This document shows positions 36,601 to 46,207 of a DNA stretch of 64,000 bases, piece by piece. Made by a program: the position numbers and the translations under genes. The stretch covers positions 339,917,154-339,981,153 of the forward strand of contig NC_073693.1 in NCBI RefSeq assembly GCF_029784155.1, written 5' to 3'. Position 1 is the first letter of the stretch. Each line of letters starts with the position of its first letter. Below the pieces are notes generated by a model. That model was not told the DNA's origin. It saw only the letters and a program-made list of their open reading frames with translations, and did not search any database. Source of the stretch: Uranotaenia lowii (Eukaryota; Arthropoda; Insecta; Diptera; Culicidae).

Positions 36601-36967
36601 AAATGACAAAAATGACAAAAATGACAAAAATGACAAAAATGACAAAAATGACAAAAATGACAAAATGACAAAAATGACAAAAATGACAAAAATGACAAAA
36701 ATGACAAAAATGACAAAAATGACAAAAATGACAAAATGATAAAAATGATAAAAATGATAAAAATGACAAAAATGACAAAAATGACAAAAATGACAAAAAT
36801 GACAAAAATGACAAAAATGACAAAAATGACAAAATGACAAAATGACAAAAATGACAAAAATGACAAAAATGACAAAAATGACAAAAATGACAAAAATGAC
36901 AAAAATCACAAAAATGACAAAAATGACAAAAATGACAAAAATGACAAAAATGACAAAAATGACAAAA
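33681..36967 (+). repeat. 9-bp tandem array 3, unit ATGACAAAA
   Basis: About 365 copies of ATGACAAAA, a different unit from arrays 1, 2 and 5 but sharing TGACAA. Frequent single-base losses make 8-bp units (33780, 34861-34880, 35095, 35229, 35865-35880, 36003, 36195, 36661, 36732, 36831-36843). Variant blocks AGTGATAAAAAATGAC recur at about 34285 and 34636, and GATAAAAAT occurs three times at about 36738-36762. The array runs into the assembly gap, so its length is a minimum. Confidence 0.97.
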
Positions 36968-37467
36968 NNNNNNNNNNNNNNNNNNNNNNNNNNNNNNNNN
37001 NNNNNNNNNNNNNNNNNNNNNNNNNNNNNNNNNNNNNNNNNNNNNNNNNNNNNNNNNNNNNNNNNNNNNNNNNNNNNNNNNNNNNNNNNNNNNNNNNNNN
37101 NNNNNNNNNNNNNNNNNNNNNNNNNNNNNNNNNNNNNNNNNNNNNNNNNNNNNNNNNNNNNNNNNNNNNNNNNNNNNNNNNNNNNNNNNNNNNNNNNNNN
37201 NNNNNNNNNNNNNNNNNNNNNNNNNNNNNNNNNNNNNNNNNNNNNNNNNNNNNNNNNNNNNNNNNNNNNNNNNNNNNNNNNNNNNNNNNNNNNNNNNNNN
37301 NNNNNNNNNNNNNNNNNNNNNNNNNNNNNNNNNNNNNNNNNNNNNNNNNNNNNNNNNNNNNNNNNNNNNNNNNNNNNNNNNNNNNNNNNNNNNNNNNNNN
37401 NNNNNNNNNNNNNNNNNNNNNNNNNNNNNNNNNNNNNNNNNNNNNNNNNNNNNNNNNNNNNNNNNNN
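36968..37467. other. Assembly gap, 500 N
   Basis: Exactly 500 Ns, a conventional placeholder, lying inside the satellite domain. The true distance and even the relative orientation of the two sides may be unreliable. Confidence 0.99.
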
Positions 37468-37654
37468 CAAATTTGTCAAATTGTCAAATTTGTCAAATTT
37501 GTCAAATTTGTCAAATTTGTCAAATTTGTCAAATTGTCAAATTTGTCAAATTTGTCAAATTTGTCAAATTTGTCAAATTTGTCAAATTTGTCAAATTTGT
37601 CAAATTTGTCGAATTTGTCACATTTGTCAAATTTGTCAAATTTGTCAAATTTGT
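37468..37654 (+). repeat. 9-bp sub-array, unit TTTGTCAAA
   Basis: About 20 copies of TTTGTCAAA immediately right of the gap, with a few 8-bp units and variants (GAATTTGTC, CACATTTGTC near 37608-37623). It differs by one A/T from the TTGTCAAAA unit that takes over at about 37655. Confidence 0.95.
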
Positions 37655-38892
37655 CTAAACTGTCAAAATTGTCAAAATTGTCAAAATTGTCAAAATTGTC
37701 AAAATTGTCAAAATTTTCAAAATTGTCAAAATTGTCAAAATTGTCAAAATTGTCAAAATTGTCAAAATTGTCAAAATTGTCAAAATTGTCAAAATTGTCA
37801 AAATTGTCAAAATTGTCAAAATTGTCAAAATTGTCAAAATTGTCAAAATTGTCAAAATTGTCAAAATTGTCAAAATTGTCAAAATTGTCAAAATTGTCAA
37901 AATTGTCAAAATTGTCAAAATTGTCAAAATTGTCAAAATTGTCAAAATTGTCAAAATTGTCAAAATTGTCAAAATTGTCAAAATTGTCAAAATTGTCAAA
38001 ATTGTCAAAATTGTCAAAATTGTCAAAATTGTCAAAATTGTCAAAATTGTCAAAATTGTCAAAATTGTCAAAATTGTCAAAATTGTCAAAATTGTCAAAA
38101 TTGTCAAAATTGTCAAAATTGTCAAAATTGTCAAAATTGTCAAAATTGTCAAAATTGTCAAAATTGTCAAAATTGTCAAAATTGTCAAAATTGTCAAAAT
38201 TGTCAAAATTGTCAAAATTGTCAAAATTGTCAAAATTGTCAAAATTGTCAAAATTGTCAAAATTGTCAAAGTTGTCAAAATTGTCAAAATTGTCAAAATT
38301 GTCAAAATTGTCAAAATTGTCAAAATTGTCAAAATTGTCAAAATTGTCAAAATTGTCAAAATGTCAAAATTGTCAAAATTGTCAAAATTGTCAAAATTGT
38401 CAAAATTGTCAAAATTGTCAAAATTGTCAAAATTGTCAAAATTGTCAAAATTGTCAAAATTGTCAAAATTGTCAAAATTGTCAAAATTGTCAAAATTGTC
38501 AAAATTGTCAAAATTGTCAAAATTGTCAAAATTGTCAAAATAGTCAAAATTGTCAAAATTGTCAAAATTGTCAAAATTGTCAAAATTGTCAAAATTGTCA
38601 AAATTGTCAAAATTGTCAAAATTGTCAAAATTGTCAAAATTGTCAAAATTGTCAAAATTGTCAAAATTGTCAAAATTGTCAAAATTGTCAAAATTGTCAA
38701 AATTGTCAAAATTGTCAAAATTGTCAAAATTGTCAAAATTGTCAAAATTGTCAAAATTGTCAAAATTGTCAAAATTGTCAAAATTGTCAAAATTGTCAAA
38801 ATTGTCAAAATTGTCAAAATTGTCAAAATTGTCAAAATTGTCAAAATTGTCAAAATTGTCAAAATTGTCAAAATTGTCAAAATTGTCAAAAT
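37655..38892 (+). repeat. 9-bp tandem array 4, unit TTGTCAAAA
   Basis: About 137 highly uniform copies in the same orientation and sequence as array 1 (9013-9377) and inverse to arrays 2 and 5. Only a handful of variants are visible (for example TTTTC near 37714, AGTTGTC near 38270, an 8-mer at 38361, ATAGTC near 38541). The right edge ends abruptly at TTCACC (38893). Confidence 0.97.
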
Positions 38893-39590
38893 TCACCTTT
38901 TTAACGAGACCTTTGGTTGGTGGATCATGTTGTATTTTGTCAAAATTGTGTCGAAATTTTCACAACTGTGTCAAAATTGTCAAATCGTGAAAAATTGTTT
39001 TCAAATTCTGTCGAATTTGTTTCCAATCAGGTTGAAATTGTGAAAATAATGTCGAAATGATGTCAATAGTGTGTCAAAATTATTCTGACTTTTTTTGTTC
39101 AAAATTGTTCCAAAACTATTTCGAAGATTTCAAAACTATGAAAAATTGTGTTGAATTGTTTCAAAATAATGTCGATTTTATGTCGAATTTCAGTTTTCTT
39201 ACGTATTTGTGTCCAAGGTGTGTATATATAAGAGGTATTACCGAATGTTAAATTCCCGATTTAGCCATTTTGACCATTTTGGTTTTGCAACTACAAAACT
39301 CATGGAGTTTGTTTACCAACAAGCCACAAAACAGCTGTGCAAATATTCTTATGTTTGTAAACAAACTCATTGAGCGCCCCGCTCACTCCTCGCCTACTTA
39401 CTGTAAAAGTCGGAAAGCCTTGTGTTTCTAAAAACCTTGATTGTGTCAATTTTGACACTTTGTCAAAATTGTATCAAATTTGAGTCTAATGTTGTTAAAC
39501 ATTGTGTAAAAATTGCGTGACTAATGTGTCAAATTGTATCGAAACTGTGTCAAAATTTTGTGAAAAATGTGACATCATGGTCAAAATTGA
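38893..39590 (+). repeat. Decayed shoulder of the 9-bp array, interrupted by a repeat
   Basis: GTGTCAAAATT, GTCGAAATT, TTGTGTC and GTCAAA-like variants continue at irregular 8-20 bp spacing to about 39207 and again from 39446 to 39590. The intervening 39208-39445 is a copy of the 20318-20545 dispersed repeat in inverse orientation, which appears inserted into older array sequence. Confidence 0.6.
39208..39445 (-). repeat. Dispersed repeat, copy 2 (inverse of 20318-20545)
   Basis: Reverse complement of copy 1 along its length, including TTGTTTACCAACAAGCC and ACTCCTCGCCTACTTACTGT. Its insertion splits the degenerate 9-bp shoulder. Confidence 0.75.
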
Positions 39591-41189
39591 AAAAAAAAAT
39601 ATTATAAAAACCAGGATAAGTGACCAACGACAGAATAACATTGATCTGGAACTTAGTCGATGTTGCAACAGCTCAACCAAAAGCCGGCCGTTTGTCCCAA
39701 TAGGACAGAAATAAGTGAGTGAGTGACTGATTAAGCCAGAACTGAGCTGATGGGTCTTATCTTTATGGGTTTATTATTGCATTAAAATACGATGATGATG
39801 ATCAGCCTGCCCGAGCTTGTTCCTTCGCATTTTGGTGTACTCACATGATGGGGGCACGTGTTGTGGCGATGCAGTTGGATATGGATGTATGAATACGCGG
39901 CGAGATGGTCCCTATGGATGGATATATTTAGTATGTAGGGAGGGCTTCTTCGTTCGTTCGCTCGCCCGGTCGGAATTTATATGCGGTCGTTTCTATCGGA
40001 GCGAATCCGGGCAAATTGAATTGAACTGCGGTGGCGGGGATTAATTAATTGACGCACTCGACGCAATAAAACGGAATCCAGTGACCGATCACTCCGGCTT
40101 TGGCTTTGACTTGGAGGGCCAAATTCCTCCTTCCAGAGAGCAGATTTCGGTATTATTTTAACGACCTTTTGACGAGGCTCAATTCGGTTTTAATTAAATA
40201 GGTCACCGAAGAGAAGTCGGTCTGGTAATTAAATTACTTTCTAAATATAATTTTTAATATTTTTTTCCGAAGTCATTCCTTGACAGTGATATATTCTTAG
40301 AATTCTTTGAGAAAAAAAACATTCGCGATCACAAACAAAAATACGCAACTGATGCTCCCGGTTTGAATCCAAAGCAAAAACCAACCACAATAAAGCCTCG
40401 GAAAATCTTCATTACGACCACCATTTAGCACTCTGGGTGGTCACCGCAAAACCGTTCCGGTCAAACTAGAACAGGTCCCGTCATCATAATCATCATCAGC
40501 AGTGTGGCAAGAAGTTCCAGAAATCCTGCCGAGAGCTCCCGGGGTCACCCGAAAACAGAAAAAAGCGACATCATGCCATTTGTGCCGGTCGCCATGTCGG
40601 TGAAAGGTGGGGGTAAAAACGGACAAAAGTAGAAAACCGAAATTATTCGAGCCCTACCGGATTGTTCGGCTAGATACCTATGTAGGTGCAGCACCTTAAG
40701 TCATTTTTTGGACCGTTTCAGTTACCTCAAAAAAAGGTTAAAGTCGCAGCTCGTAAAAAAGGAAGATGTATTGATATTTGAAATCATCACCCTGATCCCG
40801 ATGCTGCCGCCTTCAGGCCACCGCCGCCGTTGTGCTGGCGGGTTTCCTTTCTTTCCTCTAAATGATGTGGTCGGCAACAAACGAAAACAATCCGAAATGA
40901 AGCAATTCTGGTAGGTCACCCCCCGGGCAGGAAGATTGCCTTCATAACAACAAAACAGGGCGGACAAAAAAGAAAAGCGGGAATCTTTTGCTGTCTGGCT
41001 GGGGTGTTGCGTTGTTATCATCGAGTTAGATTAATTTCTATTAGCCATGCTGTCCCCTTTCTCCGATATTTTTTGAAAAGTTTCCTTTAAACGTATTTTA
41101 AACAAAGAAGACTTATACTGAGCTAAAAATTCAGGATTACACATTCACAGAAATGACACAATTTTTTAACAAACATCTATGATAAATTT
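39591..41189. other. Unannotated GC-balanced spacer between arrays 4 and 5
   Basis: Open frames up to 99 codons on both strands, no recognisable domain. Nothing specific is identified. Confidence 0.45.
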
Positions 41190-42326
41190 TCACAACTTTG
41201 ACAATTTTGACAATTTTGACAACTTTGACAATTTTGACAATTTTGACAATTTTGACAATTTTGACAATTTTGACAATTTTGACAATTTTGACAATTTTGA
41301 CAATTTTGACAATTTTGACAATTTTGACAATTTTGACAATTTTGACAATTTTGACAATTTTGACAATTTTGACAATTTTGACAATTTTGACAATTTTGAC
41401 AATTTTGACAATTTTGACAATTTTGACAATTTTGACAATTTTGACAATTTTGACAATTTTGACAATTTTGACAATTTTGACAATTTTGACAATTTTGACA
41501 ATTTTGACAATTTTGACAATTTTGACAATTTTGACAATTTTGACAATTTTGACAATTTTGACAATTTTGACAATTTTGACAATTTTGACAATTTTGACAA
41601 TTTTGACAATTTTGACAATTTTGACAATTTTGACAATTTTGACAATTTTGAGAATTTTTACAATTTTGACAATTTTGACAATTTTGACAATTTTGACAAT
41701 TTTGACAGTTTTGACAATTTTGACAATTTTGACAATTTTGACAATTTTGAGAATTTTTACAATTTTTACAATTTTGACAATTTTGACAATTTTGACAGTT
41801 TTGACAATTTTGACAATTTTAACAATTTTGACAATTTTGATAATTTTGACAACTTTGACAACTTTGACAATTTCGACAATTTTGACAATTTTGACAATTT
41901 TGACAATTTTGACAATTTTGACAATTTCGACAATTTTGACAATTTTGACAATTTTGACAATTTTGACAATTTTGACAATTTTGACAATTTTGACAATTTT
42001 GACAATTTTGACAATTTTGACAATTTTGACAATTTTGACAATTTTGACAATTTTGACAATTTTGACAATTTTGACAATTTTGACAATTTTGACAATTTTG
42101 ACAATTTTGACAATTTTGACAATTTTGACAATTTTGACAATTTTGACAATTTTGACAATTTTGACAATTTTGACAATTTTGACAATTTTGACAATTTTGA
42201 CAATTTTGACAATTTTGACAATTTTGACAATTTTGACAATTTTGACAATTTTGACAATTTTGACAATTTTGACAATTTTGACAATTTTGACAATTTTGAC
42301 AATTTTACCATTTTTATAATTTTGCC
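41190..42326 (-). repeat. 9-bp tandem array 5, unit TTTTGACAA
   Basis: About 125 copies in the orientation of array 2. A variant cassette GAGAATTTTTACAATTTT occurs at about 41650 and again 99 bp (11 units) later at about 41749, with GACAGTTTT following each; a local duplication. Both edges show diverged units (CAACTTTGAC on the left, ACCATTTTTATAATT on the right). Confidence 0.97.
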
Positions 42327-43184
42327 AAAACTGACTCACAGTGCTAAGAGAGAACTGAAGCCTACCTCCATTCTGCCTAAATGTGACCAAACGACAGTAC
42401 AGAGTTTCTGTATTGAATTTCCATCCCAATTTCTGTCTTTGACTTGAAATTTGAATTGAAACATTTTCGAACTGATTTAACAAAAATTATATCATCAACT
42501 AAAGTATATATCCTGAATTCAGCATATCATTTTCTAAATGATCATTCTCAAATTATCATAAAAACGATTTCATAGTTGAGATGCTGATATCATTGATATC
42601 TCTTAACATGAATATTTCTATGTTTTTAATCTTGTTTTTTCCAGATTCAATTCATTGAGATATACAAGTCTTGTGTTGTTTCTTCAGTTACTGAAGTTCA
42701 GTTTCGTGGTTTTTCTGAATTTTGAGAATTCAGGATCTTTGTTTAAGGTATTAAACTCATTTGAATTCTTTATCTGACTTTTTTCAATGATAACTGATCC
42801 TGTGTTTAACACATTTAATCTCTATTCTGATTTTTTTCAATCACTCATTTTTGCACTTATACCCCTTTGACTTTGAGGGCATCGAATGAAACTTTTGTTA
42901 CATTGAGAATAACAATTTGATAACAATTTTTTTTATCTGATGAAAAGCATATTCGAAAACATCTCATGAAAAGGTGTTTGTGATTCAAAGATTTGAAATT
43001 GAAAATCACATTTAGTGCAATTTCTGATTTGGCTCTGATTGTAACTTTGAATCTCTTTTTATTTAATTTAATCCATATTTTGTTTCTCAAAACTTTATTC
43101 GAAATTACGGTTGAGATTTGAGACACTGATTAGTGGTTCTGAATAAAACCTGATTTTAAGTTTTTAATTCTTAAACTCTTTTAT
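42327..43184. other. Unannotated AT-rich intergenic DNA
   Basis: No recognisable gene or repeat. Open frames do not exceed about 90 codons. Confidence 0.45.
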
Positions 43185-43346
43185 AAGGAGTGTATGTGAA
43201 AAAAAGCAACACTTGGTTTGGTTGATAACTTTCGAATGCATGGATGGAAATTGATGAAATTTTCAGTAAAACTACCTATCAATGTATTGTTTACATGTGC
43301 AAAATTTGGTGACGATTTTTCCAGTGGTTTATGAGATAGAGTCCAA
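43185..43346 (+). repeat. Diverged transposon-end repeat, copy 1 (inverse at 48915-49060)
   Basis: AAGGAGTGTATGTGAAAAAA, CGAATGCATGGATGGAAATT, GTGACGAT and ATGAGATAGAGTCCAAT recur in reverse complement at 48915-49060. The AAGGAGTG(C/T)AT start suggests a Tc1/mariner-like terminus, but this is from memory. The pair encloses the LTR complex without being obviously part of it. Confidence 0.65.
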
Positions 43347-44096
43347 TCCATCTATACTTCACAATATGAACCTTCCCTCTTCCAAATCAAAGATTTTTTG
43401 GTTGATTTTATCTATTTCTTGGAGTTTTCCTTTCAAATTGGCTCAAAATTATGTATTTGACAGAAGTTTTGGAAAGTTGAGCACATTGTTCTCCTTTTGC
43501 AAAAAAAAACAATATCGCTGACTTATTATCACTCCACCAGAGTTTTCTTATAGTGACACGATTCCATATCCAATCCAGATAAAGATATCATCTTGGTGAG
43601 ACCTATACAAGTACTATGGAAGAAAAGCTATCGAGATAAGAAGCATTTTTCATATATATTTGGCTTTTTATTGTGACGCTCATTGTTTATCACTTACGAA
43701 TTTACAGCTTCACGTATTGCCAGTCTTAATAAAACTAGTTATCTTTCAACCTTTCCTCCTTTATCTTCTCCGGAACATCCAGGGAAGACTTGTCAACAAA
43801 AAATTTGTTTGCTGGTGGTCTGCCAGGTAAGCACCTGGTTAAGAAATCCATTCCGATTTTTTTTTCAAAACTTCATCCCACTTGCTGTTTAACTGTTTAG
43901 TGCACGGTTTGACCCCCTTTTTGTGTATTTAACCGATGGACAACTTATTAAAATAGTCTACATGAATTTTGGCCTGTTTTTGTTCTGTAGCACGGGTCAA
44001 AAAAAAAGAATTGACCTTTTTTACCACTTATACAATCGAAATGTTCTGATTTCAAATGATTATTTAAATCTTCAAAGGTGAAACCATATTCTTTAC

Positions 44097-45455
44097 TGTA
44101 AGTTTAAAACCTACCACCCCACCGGCGTTACAGGGACTCCCTTTATTAGGCCTCAGGGCGGCTCGCTTACAAAAGGAAATCGCAGGGAGTTCGAACTTTG
44201 ACCTCAGGAAAACCCCAAAAATGCACTTCTTGAACTTTTATTTGAAATTGCCTCAACAATTCTACGGCCCATGCGCAAACTAGTAAGGACCCAGATGGTT
44301 ACAGTACCTTTTAGGGCCACGCCCTGGTTCGGTTTTGAAGATGGCGGAGCTTCGACGAGGGCGACGCTGCTGCTGCTGACCAACTGCTTTGCCGGTCCAA
44401 TTCCTACCGGAACCCGGGATGTTCTTTCCGGGATTTTCGGCTACGTGGCGGAAGGAGCTGCTTGGAGACTTTGATTGGTCGCTCCGAGTGTTGTTGTTCG
44501 GAACCGACGACAATCTCCAATCAATGATCACCCGGAGGATAACGGCTATCCGGGCAATCGTGACCAAACCAAAGCCGATTCAGGACCAGGGTTCAGGGAC
44601 CAGGTTGACTTTCGTCCCGCCAAATGGTTGCTTTTGGCCAAAGACTTAGGGGTCCTGTGTAATAATCCGGCGTTAGTGTTCCGTCTTTCAGCGGGAACAA
44701 ACTCGCGGTTCAAGGACGGTCAAAGGCGACTACCTGGTGCTGGCTCACTTCCAAAAGTACCACAAAACTGCGAAGTACAAAGTGCACAACACAGCCAGCT
44801 TAGTGTTAAAAGCCAGACACCAGGTAAGCCATCTGACGCCTAACCGCCATTTTGTTCCCGCTGAAAGACGGAACACTAACGCCGGATTATTACACAGGAC
44901 CCCTAAGTCTTTGGCCAAAAGCAACCATTTGGCGGGACGAAAGTCAACCTGGTCCCTGAACCCTGGTCCTGAATCGGCTTTGGTTTGGTCACGATTGCCC
45001 GGATAGCCGTTATCCTCCGGGTGATCATTGATTGGAGATTGTCGTCGGTTCCGAACAACAACACTCGGAGCGACCAATCAAAGTCTCCAAGCAGCTCCTT
45101 CCGCCACGTAGCCGAAAATCCCGGAAAGAACATCCCGGGTTCCGGTAGGAATTGGACCGGCAAAGCAGTTGGTCAGCAGCAGCAGCGTCGCCCTCGTCGA
45201 AGCTCCGCCATCTTCAAAACCGAACCAGGGCGTGGCCCTAAAAGGTACTGTAACCATCTGGGTCCTTACTAGTTTGCGCATAGGCCGTAGAATTGTTGAG
45301 GCAATTTCAAATAAAAGTTCAAGAAGTGCATTTTTGGGGTTTTCCTGAGGTCAAAGTTCGAACTCCCTGCGATTTCCTTTTGTAAGCGAGCCGCCCTGAG
45401 GCCTAATAAAGGGAGTCCCTGTAACGCCGGTGGGGTGGTAGGTTTTAAACTTACA
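44097..45455. mobile_element. Palindromic LTR: 608-bp inverted arms around a 143-bp spacer
   Basis: Starts TGTAAGTTTAAAACC (44097) and ends GGTTTTAAACTTACA (45455). Arms 44097-44704 and 44848-45455 are almost identical reverse complements; I noted one difference, C/T near 44270. The right arm is the 3' part of an LTR on the + strand: polyadenylation signal AATAAA at about 45406, terminal CA at 45454-45455, then TATT and a tRNA-Lys-type primer-binding site. The spacer is ordinary LTR U3 sequence, because both of its halves recur in a second LTR copy (45497-46207 plus 48342-48400) where no palindrome exists. The left arm is therefore an inverted duplication of the right arm. Open frames of 67-122 codons are mirrored in both arms and are not genes. 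Confidence 0.8.
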
Positions 45456-45496
45456 TATTTGGCGCCCAACGTGGGGCCCACGTTGGGCGCCAAATA
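45456..45496. other. 41-bp palindrome of two opposed tRNA primer-binding sites
   Basis: TGGCGCCCAACGTGGGGC (45460-45477) is complementary to the 3' end of arthropod tRNA-Lys(CTT) including CCA (from memory). It is followed by its own inverse, ending CGTTGGGCGCCA (45481-45492). The whole 45456-45496 is a palindrome except for the single central base. Each PBS is separated by TATT from an LTR CA end, so two LTR-PBS units meet tail to tail with no internal region between them. Confidence 0.85.
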
Positions 45497-46207
45497 TGTA
45501 AGTTTAAAACCTACCACCCCACCGGCGTTACAGGGACTCCCTTTATTAGGCCTCAGGGCGGCTCGCTTACCAAAGGAAATCGCAGGGAGTTCGAACTCAA
45601 AGATCAGGAAATCCCCTCTTATGCACTTCTCTACCTTTATTAAACAATTGCCACATCAATTCTACCTTATTTGCGCAAACTAGAATGACCAGATGGTTAC
45701 GGTACCTTTAAGGGCCAAGCCCTGGTTGTCGCTGTTTGGAAGATGGCGGATCTACGGCGATGGTGATGCTACTGCTGACCAACTACTCTGTCGGTCCAAT
45801 TCCGGCCGGGAACCGGGATTTTCCTTCCGTGAATCTCCACGGCGAGGACGAATGAGCGGGTTGGAGAGCTGGTTGTTCGATCCGAAAGTTTCGTAGTACG
45901 GAATCGACAACAACCTTCGACGTGTGACCGTCCGGCAGATATCTGCTATCCGTGACGACCGGGACTAAATACCAAGGCCGATTCAGGACCAGGGTTCAGG
46001 GACCAGGTTGACTTTCGTCCCGCCAAATGGTTGCTTTTGGCCAAAGACTTAGGGGTCCTGTTGATGAATCAGGCGTTAGTGTTCCGGAAAGGAACAAAAT
46101 GGCGGTTCGGCGTCTCCTGGCTTACCTGGTGTCTGGCTTTTATCACTTAGATATGGGTTTTGTGTGCTGGATGTGTCGTGCACTTTGTACTTCACAGTTT
46201 CGTAGTA
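45497..46207 (-). mobile_element. LTR, - strand, 3' portion, related to 44848-45455
   Basis: Begins TGTAAGTTTAAAACC (45497), the inverse of the 44848-45455 terminus. The first ~100 bp are identical to the neighbour; beyond about 45597 the sequence is homologous but clearly diverged, with conserved TGCGCAAACTAG, GATGGTTACGGTACC, CAAATGGTTGCTTTTGGCC and GGCGTTAGTGTTCCG. The - strand carries AATAAA near the end. It is interrupted at 46207 by a DNA transposon and resumes at 48342. No gag-pol coding region is present. Confidence 0.75.

Noticed and set aside
33584..39043. Open frames of 700-1,092 codons across the satellite (repeats of FVI, CHF, LSF, MTK, CQN, LSK)
   Set aside because: The 9-bp unit is three codons, so five of six frames are open by construction. 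Some pass through the N gap. Composition is pure repeat and there is no start or domain context.
41137..42483. 448- and 422-codon frames across array 5
   Set aside because: Repeat artefacts of the 9-bp array with short random tails.
44271..45281. Paired identical frames of 67-122 codons on both strands
   Set aside because: They are mirror images caused by the LTR palindrome and correspond to LTR sequence, not genes.
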